Shown here in pieces: positions 36,912 to 45,002 of a stretch of DNA of 64,000 nt. Location: assembly GCA_001314625.1 (NCBI GenBank), contig LJSH01000001.1, positions 558,001 to 622,000 on the forward strand. Direction: 5' to 3'. Position numbers and translations under genes: made by a program. Origin of the DNA: Oceanicaulis sp. HLUCCA04 (GTDB lineage Bacteria; Pseudomonadota; Alphaproteobacteria; Caulobacterales; Maricaulaceae). Each line of letters starts with the position of its first letter. Within the stretch, counting starts at the first letter, position 1. The notes under the pieces were generated by a model that had not been told where the DNA came from, ran no database searches, and worked only from the letters and a program-made list of their open reading frames with translations.

Positions 36912-37411
36912 AGGGGCTGGGCGATCCAGCTGCGTCCCATGATCTCGATCTCGGTGATATCACCTCCAAGCACCATGTCACGGGCAAAGGCCTCGGTATC
37001 GAAATAGTACCGGAGGTTCTCAGGCATTCCGTTCAAGAGGCCGGTATCCTCGATATAGCTCTCGGCATATTCGACCGGCGTGCCCTCGAAGAGATAAACC
37101 TCCTCCAAGCGGTCGATGATCTCATTGGGCGGGGTGCCCTGATGCTCGGCCAGGTAAATGGCTTTGACGGCATCATCGTCGTCAAGGTCTTCGAAGTGGT
37201 CGAACCAGAGCTTCAGATTGGCCTGATTGACCCCGATTGCTGCAAAAAGCGCGTGGTTTTCACCGTCGATGAATTGGATTTCATATTCCTCGACCGGATC
37301 ACCGTACTCGTTCCGGTGAGACGCAGCCTTGTCGAGATACTCCTCAAGGCTCTTGAAATAGAAGCCTTCAGCTGAAATGTCGTAGGGTGTGGCGTGATAG
37401 ATGTTGGTCAT
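36908..37411 (-). CDS. ardA: Antirestriction protein, ArdA family
   Basis: 167 residues from ATG 37411, preceded by AGGAGG. The protein is strongly acidic (runs such as FEDLDDDDAVKAIYLAEHQG) and carries the ArdA-type middle region with IIDRLEEVYLFEGTPVEYAE. ArdA mimics B-form DNA and blocks type I restriction enzymes when a mobile element enters a new host. Here the same element also encodes a type I system (hsdMSR), so timing of expression would matter. The 317-bp gap to the divergent Fic gene presumably carries both promoters. Confidence 0.85.
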   Translation of the reverse strand: MTNIYHATPYDISAEGFYFKSLEEYLDKAASHRNEYGDPVEEYEIQFIDGENHALFAAIGVNQANLKLWFDHFEDLDDDDAVKAIYLAEHQGTPPNEIIDRLEEVYLFEGTPVEYAESYIEDTGLLNGMPENLRYYFDTEAFARDMVLGGDITEIEIMGRSWIAQPL

Positions 37412-37728
37412 GGCGTTCCTCCTTTGCTTTGAACGCGCGGAGGAAAAGCGGCTGCTGATCACTGGCTGGTACAATTGCCTTCACGGGGCCGAAGGCCGTG
37501 GCGCGGAAGGTCTGTTGTGCCGGGCACGGCAGCCGCTAATGGTGCGGATATCTCAAAGCGGGTGGAACCAGCTTGCCTATTTCAACACTCGCCATCTTCA
37601 TGGCTATTCGGTCTGAGGCAGTTGCGCGAAGCCATCCCATAGAGGCAATGAAGCGGATTAAAAAGCGGACATCTAACCGCTTGAAATTCAAATGGTATGT
37701 TTATCAATTATCTGATATATATAGAAAT
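37412..37728. promoter_or_regulatory. Divergent intergenic region between ardA and the Fic gene
   Basis: 317 bp without a convincing gene. GCCGTG near 37495 and CACGGC near 37525 form an inverted repeat, and a shorter CAC-GGCC/GGCC-GTG pair precedes it. The last 60 bp before the Fic start are A+T rich with a TATATATA run that could serve as a -10 region. Confidence 0.35.
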
Positions 37729-38964
37729 ATGAGCGATTCAAAAGCGGACATAGAAGCGGACATGAAAGCGGCAGAGGATCGGGGTGAGGCTCCCGCCTCG
37801 ATGGAGCCGCTCCTCATCGGGGAGTCCAATCCAAAGCGCGGTGAGCTGGCGGATTTGGCTGTCGATCTGGCGGCGCGATCAGCCGGACTAAAGCGCAGCC
37901 TGCCGGACGGTATCCGCTTGGCGCTTGCTGATCTCGTACGCGCCATGAACTGCTATTACAGCAATCTGATTGAAGGGCACGACACGCACCCGGTCGATAT
38001 CGAGCGGGCGATGAACGACGATTACAGCCAGGACCCCAAAAAGCGCGATCTGCAATATGAGGCGCGTGCGCATATCACAGTCCAAAAGTGGATTGATGAC
38101 GGCCATCTTGATGGCCGGGCAGCGACGAGCAATGGGCTTCTGGAATTGCATCGTCGCTTTTGCGAATTGCTGCCGGAAGACCTGTTGTGGGTAGAAAATC
38201 CCGACACCGGCGAACGCCTTCGCGTCGTTCCAGGAGCCTTGCGCCACCGCGATGTTCAGGTTGGCCGGCACATAGCGATCAGTCCGGGAGCGCTTCCACG
38301 CTTTCTTGGCCGATTTGAGCAGGTTTATGCGAACCCCAGGCTGGGAAGGGTCGATGCGATCCTCGCAGCAGCATGCGGACATCATCGGCTTTTATGGATG
38401 CACCCGTTTCTTGACGGCAATGGACGGGTTGCGCGGCTCATGTCCTACAGCCTGCTTCGTGAGGCTCTCGATACCGGCGGAGTGTGGTCGATTGCGCGTG
38501 GCCTTGCACGGCGTGAAGCAGACTATAAGGCCCAGCTTGCCAGTGCGGACAGTGAACGACGAGGCGATCTGGATGGCCGGGGCAATCTGAGCGAAGCAGC
38601 GCTCGCAGATTTTGCCCGTTTCTTTTTGGAAGTCTGTCTCGATCAGGTCGCCTTCATGGAAGAGCTTATCCAGCCTGATCGCCTGAGAGACCGGATTCTC
38701 ATCTGGACGGAAGAGGAGATGCGCGGTGATCGCCTTCCTCCGAGGTCGGATACAATTTTGCAAGCCGTTCTATATCGCGGCCAGCTTCCACGTGGTGACG
38801 CTGCCGAGATACTCGGGACAACCGACCGTCAGGCGCGCCGCATTACATCGGCTCTACTGGATCGCGGCGTGCTCGTCTCGGAAGGTATTCGTGCGCCGCT
38901 CAAGCTGGCATTTCCAGCCGCACTCGCACCAAGGTGGATGCCAGGGCTGTTTCCAGACAAATAA
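37729..38964 (+). CDS. Fic-domain protein (AMPylator-type) with N-terminal inhibitory motif
   Basis: From ATG 37729 the product is 411 residues. The catalytic motif HPFLDGNGRVAR begins near residue 225, with His as base and the anion-binding GNGR loop. Upstream, SNLIEG near 78-83 matches the inhibitory [S/T]-x-x-x-E-[G/N] motif of class II Fic proteins, whose Glu blocks ATP until relieved. The C-terminal 90 residues contain a winged-helix-like region (LPRGDAAEILGTTDRQARRI), suggesting DNA or partner binding. It probably transfers AMP to a target protein; the target is unknown. No separate antitoxin gene is adjacent. Confidence 0.88.
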   Translation: MSDSKADIEADMKAAEDRGEAPASMEPLLIGESNPKRGELADLAVDLAARSAGLKRSLPDGIRLALADLVRAMNCYYSNLIEGHDTHPVDIERAMNDDYSQDPKKRDLQYEARAHITVQKWIDDGHLDGRAATSNGLLELHRRFCELLPEDLLWVENPDTGERLRVVPGALRHRDVQVGRHIAISPGALPRFLGRFEQVYANPRLGRVDAILAAACGHHRLLWMHPFLDGNGRVARLMSYSLLREALDTGGVWSIARGLARREADYKAQLASADSERRGDLDGRGNLSEAALADFARFFLEVCLDQVAFMEELIQPDRLRDRILIWTEEEMRGDRLPPRSDTILQAVLYRGQLPRGDAAEILGTTDRQARRITSALLDRGVLVSEGIRAPLKLAFPAALAPRWMPGLFPDK

Positions 38965-39005
38965 CGACCGAGCATTTGAGCGACCGCGCCGCGTCAGCGC
39001 AGCTC

Positions 39006-39140
39006 TTATAAATCATCAAACAACGAGGGCTGTTCGAACTGGGTCTGGATCTTTAGCCAGTGAGGCGCAAAGGCCTCACGCTTGATCCAGGCCAGAACGT
39101 AGGCCACCGGCCCGCCAGCTTCTTCGATGATGGTGGGATG
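39006..39140 (-). pseudogene. Truncated copy of the 44446-44781 gene (3' end only)
   Basis: On the minus strand this encodes about 43 C-terminal codons (IIEEAGGPVAYVLAWIKREA onwards) ending SLFDDL and TAA. It matches the 3' part of the intact gene near 44.5 kb over 125 bp with about eight differences. The 5' part of the gene is missing; the next bases belong to the defence cassette. It marks the left edge of an insertion or recombination event. Confidence 0.85.
39016..39140. repeat. Direct repeat, left copy, flanking the 5.3-kb cassette
   Basis: 125 bp matching 44456-44580 in the same orientation at an offset of 5440 bp, with 55 identical bases from 39079 to 39133. Sequences diverge beyond 39140. 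Confidence 0.9.
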
Positions 39141-39191
39141 GAGAAAATCTACCGGAGACGTTACGAACGATTTTACGCAAGAGCCAGGCTT

Positions 39192-39893
39192 CTAGCACGC
39201 CAAATTCTTGACGTGCAAATTTGCAGAAAAAAGATCTTCGCTTGAATTATCGACCGATAGGTTGCCGTCATACAGCAACTTCATCGTAGCCAGAAACTCG
39301 CTTTGTCCACCGTAGCTGGGGTGACGCACTTTGAAGACCTGATCGTCGCTGAAGGCAGTAGACAGCACATTAAAGGCGTCGTTGCCAATCGCAATTATCC
39401 GGCGAGGTTTGATGTAGTCAACGATTCGTAAGAGTATATCCGCGCCTGCTTTGCGTTCTCGCGCATTATGGGCTCGGTTCGAAAACGGATCACCCTCGTC
39501 GAAAGGATGGAGTGGAAAAACGTTCCAAAGGAATACCGGCGACTCCACGCGAAGGAGGACATCCCATATCGCGGCCGCCGTTCTTTCGGCCACAGGCTCA
39601 CCGCTCGTGGGACTTGTAGGCTCAAGGTTCCAACGACGGAGGTGGTGATGGAAATGAACATCATCGGTTAGCGCCAGCCCTGTCCGACGGCCACCACGAT
39701 AGCCAAGATCACGACCAACCCATATGGCATCAAGCTCTGCTGTTGCAGCACGCTCCAACATCTCTTCAAGATAGTAGCGCCGCAATTCTGGGGCATCGTC
39801 AGCGTCGTAGATCGGGCAACGGTCGAAATATGGATTAAATGTGTTTTCGAATTCCATCCCCTTGATGGCATTCAGGATGACTTTCGAACTCAT
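39192..39893 (-). CDS. Uracil-DNA-glycosylase superfamily protein
   Basis: 233 residues. Segments matching the superfamily are IWVGRDLGYRGGRRTGLALT (57-76, the phosphate/water-activating loop position), LWNVFPLHPF (122-131), IIAIGNDAF (166-174) and HPSYGG (191-196, the minor-groove H-P-S loop). The exact family is unclear: the acidic residue usual after G-x-x-P in motif 1 is not seen in its normal setting. It would remove a base from DNA or recognise modified bases. It is the last of four coupled genes; its start overlaps the MazG-like gene by four bases. Confidence 0.72.
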   Translation of the reverse strand: MSSKVILNAIKGMEFENTFNPYFDRCPIYDADDAPELRRYYLEEMLERAATAELDAIWVGRDLGYRGGRRTGLALTDDVHFHHHLRRWNLEPTSPTSGEPVAERTAAAIWDVLLRVESPVFLWNVFPLHPFDEGDPFSNRAHNARERKAGADILLRIVDYIKPRRIIAIGNDAFNVLSTAFSDDQVFKVRHPSYGGQSEFLATMKLLYDGNLSVDNSSEDLFSANLHVKNLAC

Positions 39894-41041
39894 ACGCCTT
39901 TTCCTTCCGGCGGCTTGTAACGCAACGTCCGTTTTTCTCTATTTCCGATGACGATGCCACCCTCGTTCTTTCGCATTTGGCGGAACACATCATACCCTTG
40001 GAGAATAGCGTTCTCCCATAGATGAAGTGGGCACTGTTCGACTTCGTAGCCACGTACAAAGTTCTGAACAGATTTGAGCAGATCAAACGAGACGCCTTTC
40101 TGTTCTTCGAAGAAATCCAAGGATTTGGCATACGAAAAAATGTAAGCCGACAGGCCTTCATCGATGACAATCGCACGACCGCTATCCTGCGCCTCATCAA
40201 CATCTTTCTTGCTCTTCCGCTTATGTTTGATCAGGGCGCGGAATGTAGGAGACCAGTGAAGGACAGCGGCATTAGCGAAGTGAAACACGTCATGAAAACG
40301 GTAGCCGTCCGGATCGCCAATATTGTCGGATAAGGGGTCGCCGATGAATACGCCATGCCAGCGCAGATAGCTTCGACCGTCCGCACGCTGAGTGATCTCG
40401 ATTTCAAACTCGCGGGGAAGCTGTTCTTCCTCGGCAAAGTCGGCATCGAAGTCGGGCAGTTCATCAGGAGAAGGTTTAATAAACCGACCGCGTGTTTTCG
40501 CGATATTCCCGTTCAGCACGGCGGCGAAGGAAACCTCCGAGGCCTGCACTGCCTCGATATAAACGCGAGTGAAATCTACCAATAACTGCTTGGCGTTAGC
40601 CGAGTCCATGTCCAGATTGAGGAGACGCGCCGAACGTTCGCCGAGGCGCAACAAGATTGAATCGAGAGGTGCTAAATCAGCCGCGCTCACAACCTTGGAA
40701 ACCGGCCCGCTAGGGTCGCCGTTCGCAGCCAAGCTGATCGTATAGCCTCGACCGTCAAGGGCCTCTGAAAATAGCTCAGAAAGGCTGGTTTGCAGCCGCC
40801 TACATAAGGCGGTTACATACCAGAGTGTGTCGCCTAATTCTTCTTCAACGTCTCGCATATAGCCTGCAAATGCGCTTTTCTCCCGATGCAGCTTCTTGGA
40901 CGTACTCATAACGCTGCCCACCTCACCGAACAGTCCGAGGAGGATCGGCGTTAGTTCGGCATCAGGAAAGCGGTCAGTTTGGGCCACTGCAAGTTCATAT
41001 TCCGAAAGCAGGACATTGGTGCTGGGCGACGATCTTTTCAT
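39890..41041 (-). CDS. MazG-like nucleotide pyrophosphohydrolase with extra C-terminal domain
   Basis: 383 residues. The N-terminal 90 residues are helical and carry GLFGEVGSV (37-45) and EEELGDTLWYV (66-76), which fit the E-x-x-E and E-x-x-D metal-binding helices of the MazG/all-alpha NTP pyrophosphatase superfamily. The C-terminal part (about 220-383) holds RFHDVFHFANAAVLHW and VIDEGLSAYIFSYAKSL, with conserved-looking His, Asp and Glu; I do not recognise a named domain. A role in hydrolysing (modified) NTPs is inferred. It overlaps both neighbours by four bases. Confidence 0.7.
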   Translation of the reverse strand: MKRSSPSTNVLLSEYELAVAQTDRFPDAELTPILLGLFGEVGSVMSTSKKLHREKSAFAGYMRDVEEELGDTLWYVTALCRRLQTSLSELFSEALDGRGYTISLAANGDPSGPVSKVVSAADLAPLDSILLRLGERSARLLNLDMDSANAKQLLVDFTRVYIEAVQASEVSFAAVLNGNIAKTRGRFIKPSPDELPDFDADFAEEEQLPREFEIEITQRADGRSYLRWHGVFIGDPLSDNIGDPDGYRFHDVFHFANAAVLHWSPTFRALIKHKRKSKKDVDEAQDSGRAIVIDEGLSAYIFSYAKSLDFFEEQKGVSFDLLKSVQNFVRGYEVEQCPLHLWENAILQGYDVFRQMRKNEGGIVIGNREKRTLRYKPPEGKGV

Positions 41042-41661
41042 TTCCGCTTCCTCGCTGCCTCAACCATATCGAATGGCCGCCCCTGGTACCCCTTCACGCC
41101 AAGTCCCTCCAGCCAAGTTTCGAAATTCGCGATACTGGCCGGTTCCTCGACTTTCTTTCGCCCTCTGCCGGACAGCACAAGACCCGCATCCCTTAAGACA
41201 TCCGGAATCTTTGGGCCTTCTGCTCCGAAATAGACGAAGTCGTCGCTGATCAAAACACGATCGACGGAGGTGTCCCGGCTTATATGCTTCTGAACCGCCG
41301 TTCCGTCTTCTCCGCTGTGGTAGGAATTGAGCTGTCGCCATCCACCGCCTTCCAGCGGGCAATAGATGTTGTCACCGCAGGCCATCCGATAGCTGCCATG
41401 CAGGTTTGGTTTCTTTTTTTCGAAGCGGGGATCGTTCCAGTATTCGACAAATGTTAGGGCTTCACGCACACGCATGGCGTGAACAAGAAAGCCGCCGCGC
41501 CGCACGCCCTGCCTATTACTCCCTGTACCGACGATCCAGTCACCAAGAGACGCACGCTTTCTAATATCTGGCTTACACGTTGCAAGAGTACAAAACCCGT
41601 TGAAGGGGTTGGGTGCAAATCCGCTATCATAGGCTACAATATAACTGTGAATGACTGGCAT
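41038..41661 (-). CDS. Nmad2-like (nucleotide-modification-associated) protein
   Basis: From ATG 41661 about 207 residues, opening MPVIHSYIVAYDSGFAPNPF; an in-frame ATG at 41742 would overlap the upstream TIR gene by 71 bp. The N-terminal segment continues GFCTLATCKPDIRKRASLGD and WIVGTGS, the look of the Nmad2 family, described from DNA-modification gene clusters (family knowledge, from memory). No catalytic mechanism is established. It is the second gene of a TIR / Nmad2 / MazG / UDG operon, 11 bp after the TIR stop. Confidence 0.6.
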   Translation of the reverse strand: MPVIHSYIVAYDSGFAPNPFNGFCTLATCKPDIRKRASLGDWIVGTGSNRQGVRRGGFLVHAMRVREALTFVEYWNDPRFEKKKPNLHGSYRMACGDNIYCPLEGGGWRQLNSYHSGEDGTAVQKHISRDTSVDRVLISDDFVYFGAEGPKIPDVLRDAGLVLSGRGRKKVEEPASIANFETWLEGLGVKGYQGRPFDMVEAARKRK

Positions 41662-41671
41662 GCTCGATTCG

Positions 41672-42148
41672 TTATCCACAAGGGTGTCGGCTAATTGACC
41701 GAGGGGCACAGGGTTTACCGTCTGGTGTCTCGAACTGCTCATAATTTCCGTTTATTGCATCAATTATCTTCTCTGCATTCCACCCGACAAGGGCGTGTCC
41801 GTATTCGTCCAACGCTTCCGGCACTTCGCAGCCATTTGCGCCTCGCTCCCAGACCCCAACGATGGTCTTATCCTGTTTGTGGGCGCGCTCTATCTCCCAA
41901 TTCACCCATTCACTGTTCTTAGTTTCCGGAGAGATGTAAACGATCATTGTGCTTGCCCAGTCGATGCGCGGGGCAAGTATCTCAGACTTGATATATTCGG
42001 GCGATTTCGCGTTATTCGGCCTGTCGGAATTAATGGAACTGTCGCGAACCTCCATCCCCTTGCTTTTAAGCAGGTTCTTGAGGTCGGTGAGACCGCCGTC
42101 ATCTTTGTGGACATGGCTGATGAATACGTTTTTTGTCTTGTTACTCAT
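41672..42148 (-). CDS. TIR-domain protein, ThsB-like (DUF1863 type)
   Basis: 158 residues, ribosome site AAAGGA before ATG 42148. NVFISHVHKDDGGLTDLKNL is the TIR beta-A/alpha-A start, DSSINSDRPNNAKSPEYIKS the loop typical of the ThsB/MTH538 subgroup, and SEWVNWEIERA carries Glu85, the likely NADase catalytic residue. In Thoeris systems such TIR proteins sense phage and make an NAD-derived signal (established). No ThsA (SIR2-SLOG) gene is present here, but a SLOG gene lies on the divergent arm. It leads the four-gene minus-strand operon. Confidence 0.82.
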   Translation of the reverse strand: MSNKTKNVFISHVHKDDGGLTDLKNLLKSKGMEVRDSSINSDRPNNAKSPEYIKSEILAPRIDWASTMIVYISPETKNSEWVNWEIERAHKQDKTIVGVWERGANGCEVPEALDEYGHALVGWNAEKIIDAINGNYEQFETPDGKPCAPRSISRHPCG

Positions 42149-42175
42149 CGATGATATCCTTTCATTCTGGAAACC

Positions 42176-42206
42176 TGTAGTGTATTAATTTTTAGAGTAC
42201 ACTACA
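42176..42206. promoter_or_regulatory. Inverted repeat in the shared promoter region of the two TIR operons
   Basis: TGTAGTGTA (42176-42184) and TACACTACA (42198-42206) are perfect inverse copies separated by 13 A+T-rich bases. The element lies in the middle of the 106-bp region between the divergent TIR genes, so a dimeric regulator bound here could control both operons. No regulator gene is adjacent. Confidence 0.65.
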
Positions 42207-42254
42207 TGTGCGCACAAGGCGAGCCTAGATTGCTCAAGGTGCGAAAGGAGTTAG

Positions 42255-43502
42255 ATGCTACCGCCGATCCTAGAAATCTTCGTCATCTGGCACCCCGAGG
42301 ATGGCAGTGGCGCGAATCTGGCGAAGACCATTTTCAGCCACTTCATGCACGGCCCGACCTTCTCGGGCGTGATCGGCGGCGGCATTCAGGTCTCATTGCG
42401 CAGCACGGGGTGGGAAGGCAATGGAAGTGCCCCAAGGCCAGTCTATGTGGAAGGCAATCCAGCCCCGAACGGTATTCGCCCCGCAAACTTCGTGGCTGTC
42501 GTCCCGCTGCTTGGAACCGAACTGGCTGCGAGCGTTCAGGATAAGGAATCACCCTGGCATCGCTTTATCGCCGCAATGCGGGATGCGCAGGCAGGCATGC
42601 CGAACCGGTTCGGAATTTTTCCATACCAGCTCTCGAAAAATGCAACCAAAGGCACAGAGCTAGGCCAGCTCTTGGGCGGTTATCAGTTCATTGCTGCAGG
42701 CCAGCCGGACGCCGACGGTGAAGATGTCGCCAGCATGCTCTGCCGCGACCTCACGCAGGGAATCGCTCAGCTTATTTCCCCCGATGAGATGGACAGACTG
42801 ACAGCCTTCATTAGCCATACAAAGCGCCACAGCTATAGCGAAGGCGAGGATGTCGATGAACTGGTTGCTCTGGTGCGCCAGGTGATCGGGAGCACGCGGC
42901 TGAATGACTTCTTCGATGCCAACGATCTCCAGCCGGGTACGGATTGGGACGCAGAAATCAGGGAAAAGTCGGGCACCAGCGCGATGCTGGCCGTTCGCAC
43001 CGACCTCTATTCAAGCCGCGAGTGGTGTCAGCGGGAAGTAGTGATCGCTAAGACGCACGGTATGCCGGTGATTATGATGGATGCCATCGGTCACGGTGAA
43101 GAGCGCGGCTCGTTCCTCATGGATCACGTGCCACGAGTGGCCGTTCGCAAATCAGAAGGCCGCTGGCAAAAGAGGGGCGTGTACCGCGCCCTAAATCTCC
43201 TCGTCGATGAGTGCCTGAAACGGGCGCTATGGATGCGCCAGAAAGAATTGGCGCAAGACCGCCCGGAATTGGATGTAGCATGGTGGGCACCGCATGCGCC
43301 GGAACCGCTAACGCTGTCTCACTGGATCAATGCCTATGTGCAGGATGAACCCGAAGGTGAAGGGGATATCCGAATCCTTCATCCTGATCCCCCGCTCGGC
43401 CCGGAGGAGCTGGAGGTTCTGCTCAATTATGCACGCAGTACACGGTTGGGGCGAGGTATTGATATCATGACCCCGCGCCAGCTCGCGACGAGAGGCGGAT
43501 GA
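42255..43502 (+). CDS. Double TIR-like protein (degenerate N-terminal, intact C-terminal TIR)
   Basis: 415 residues with a clear ribosome site (AAAGGAG) before ATG 42255. Residues about 183-300 form a TIR domain: LTAFISHTKRHSYSEGEDV, FFDANDLQPGTDWDAEI and SREWCQREVVIAKTHGMPVI, with Glu261 as candidate catalytic residue. The N-terminal 110 residues (EIFVIWHPEDGSGANLAKTI, NFVAVVPLLGTELAASV) have the same strand-helix order but lack the Glu and may be a degenerate TIR or sensor domain. The protein is coupled by a four-base overlap to the SLOG gene. Confidence 0.78.
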   Translation: MLPPILEIFVIWHPEDGSGANLAKTIFSHFMHGPTFSGVIGGGIQVSLRSTGWEGNGSAPRPVYVEGNPAPNGIRPANFVAVVPLLGTELAASVQDKESPWHRFIAAMRDAQAGMPNRFGIFPYQLSKNATKGTELGQLLGGYQFIAAGQPDADGEDVASMLCRDLTQGIAQLISPDEMDRLTAFISHTKRHSYSEGEDVDELVALVRQVIGSTRLNDFFDANDLQPGTDWDAEIREKSGTSAMLAVRTDLYSSREWCQREVVIAKTHGMPVIMMDAIGHGEERGSFLMDHVPRVAVRKSEGRWQKRGVYRALNLLVDECLKRALWMRQKELAQDRPELDVAWWAPHAPEPLTLSHWINAYVQDEPEGEGDIRILHPDPPLGPEELEVLLNYARSTRLGRGIDIMTPRQLATRGG

Positions 43503-44362
43503 TCATGAGCAAAGACGAAGGCCGCGCCAAATTGCTCCCGCCGGACGCTCTCAAGGGTAAACGCCTTGGGATTTCTGTATCGGACAGTCCGGACCTGGAT
43601 CGCCTAGGTCTGCTCGACACTCATTTCCGCATGACGCTCGGAGAGCTTGCGCGCACTGTCGTTATCGCGGGCGGCTCGCTCTACTACGGCGGACATCTAC
43701 AGCCTGATGGGATCACGAGCTTTCTCATTGAGGAACTGCATCGCTACGGGAGGCGCGACCGTCCACTCAAAGTCTGTCTTGCATGGACCATCCATCGTTC
43801 CATGAGCGCCGAACAGATCGCCGAACAGAAAGAATTCCTCGGCCTGTTCGGGGAAATCTATTTCCTGTCTTCTGACGGACAGCGCCTCAAAGGTCCCGTC
43901 AATGAGCCGCCACAACAATCATTCGCTCCAGAAGAACGTGCCGCCGCACTTTCGGGTTTGAGGGCGTACATGACAAACAATACCGATGCGCGGATTGTTA
44001 TTGGCGGTAAACGGGCAGGCTTCCAAGGTGCTATGCCGGGTGTCGTCGAAGAGGTCCTATTCTCACTCGAGCGCCGTCAACCGCTCTACCTCGCTGGGGG
44101 ATTTGGCGGCGCAGTATTAGATATTATTCGAGCGCTCCACCCAGCTTTAGCCGAATGGTTTCCGCTTGTTCAAGGTGGCCCCGATCCTGATGAGCGGATG
44201 TTAGTCGGGCTCAAGCAGATTGCTGAGACTGTAGACGCTAAAAATTGGGACGGGTACGAGAATGGTTTGACCGATGCCGAAAACAAGCTGCTCGCCGCTT
44301 CTTATAGACCAAGTGAAATTGCTGCACTTGTAGGAAGAGGGATAGGCAATCTAACCGACTGA
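43499..44362 (+). CDS. SLOG-domain protein partnered with TIR
   Basis: 287 residues. KGKRLGISVSDSPDLDRLG opens a Rossmann-like fold, IAGGSLYYGGHLQPDGITSF (57-76) is the glycine-rich nucleotide-binding loop of the SLOG/LOG-DprA superfamily, and YLAGGFGGAVLDII near 196 forms a second glycine-rich turn. SLOG domains in Thoeris bind NAD-derived signals (established for ThsA). Here no effector domain is fused; the last 40 residues are helical. The gene ends before an A+T-rich stretch that borders the right direct repeat. Confidence 0.75.
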   Translation: MIMSKDEGRAKLLPPDALKGKRLGISVSDSPDLDRLGLLDTHFRMTLGELARTVVIAGGSLYYGGHLQPDGITSFLIEELHRYGRRDRPLKVCLAWTIHRSMSAEQIAEQKEFLGLFGEIYFLSSDGQRLKGPVNEPPQQSFAPEERAAALSGLRAYMTNNTDARIVIGGKRAGFQGAMPGVVEEVLFSLERRQPLYLAGGFGGAVLDIIRALHPALAEWFPLVQGGPDPDERMLVGLKQIAETVDAKNWDGYENGLTDAENKLLAASYRPSEIAALVGRGIGNLTD

Positions 44363-44445
44363 ACTAGATTGGTCGATTCGGCAATTTTTACACCATCAAA
44401 GAGCAATATTATTATTTATTCAAACCTATTCAATTCAAATTAATA

Positions 44446-44781
44446 TTAAATAATGTCAAACAATGAGGGCTGTTCGAACTGGGTCTGGATCTTCAGCCAG
44501 TGGGGCGCATAGGCCTCGCGCTTGATCCAGGCCAGAACGTAGGCCACCGGCCCGCCAGCTTCTTCGATGATGGACGGGTGAATGAAGTGCGAGCGATAAC
44601 CGGTCTCGGTGATCGGGAGAGCGGCACGTTCCGGCGCTATCGTCTGGATATTCAGATGAGCGACCTGATACTGGACATCGGGATCGTCTTGCCGACGGTT
44701 CAGCCAGTCGGGCTCATAGCGCACCTCGATACGGCGACCTTCCCATTCGACGATATGGGTCTCGAAGTGACGGGGGCTCAT
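44446..44781 (-). CDS. Hypothetical mobile-element backbone protein
   Basis: 111 residues opening MSPRHFETHIVEWEGRRIEV; a small alpha/beta protein with conserved-looking WEGRRIEVRYEPDWLN. Its 3' 125 bp are duplicated at 39.0-39.1 kb on the other side of the defence cassette. The last residues differ between copies (SLFDII here, SLFDDL at the left), so the junction is inside this gene. It is the third of three genes with four-base overlaps. No function is known. Confidence 0.65.
   Translation of the reverse strand: MSPRHFETHIVEWEGRRIEVRYEPDWLNRRQDDPDVQYQVAHLNIQTIAPERAALPITETGYRSHFIHPSIIEEAGGPVAYVLAWIKREAYAPHWLKIQTQFEQPSLFDII
44456..44580. repeat. Direct repeat, right copy, flanking the 5.3-kb cassette
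   Basis: Matches 39016-39140 at about 94 per cent identity in the same orientation. It is the 3' part of the intact 44446-44781 gene. The A+T-rich bases 44370-44455 just outside it belong to the cassette edge. Confidence 0.9.
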
Positions 44782-45002
44782 GCGAGCCTCCCGTCGTGAT
44801 CGGCGAGTTGCATCTCGTCAGTGATGCTCACGAAGAGCGGGCGGATGATGACCTCGCCGTCGGTTTCTTCGACGATTGCGATGGCGGAAGCTGGTTCTCC
44901 GTTCACAAAGCAGGAGACAAGGGCGAAGTTTGCGAAGGCTCCGGAAAGCAGCGCGTTGAACGCGCTGCGATGCTCGAAGCGGACATTGGTCGAGCGGCTC
45001 AT
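44778..45002 (-). CDS. Small hypothetical protein
   Basis: 74 residues (MSRSTNVRFEHRSAFNALLS), overlapping both neighbours by four bases, which supports translation as part of a three-gene unit (45238 down to 44446). No family is recognised; no membrane segment. Confidence 0.55.
   Translation of the reverse strand: MSRSTNVRFEHRSAFNALLSGAFANFALVSCFVNGEPASAIAIVEETDGEVIIRPLFVSITDEMQLADHDGRLA

Noticed and set aside
41672-44362. Canonical Thoeris system
   Set aside because: A ThsB-like TIR gene is present but no SIR2-SLOG ThsA; the SLOG protein here stands alone and is paired with another TIR protein.
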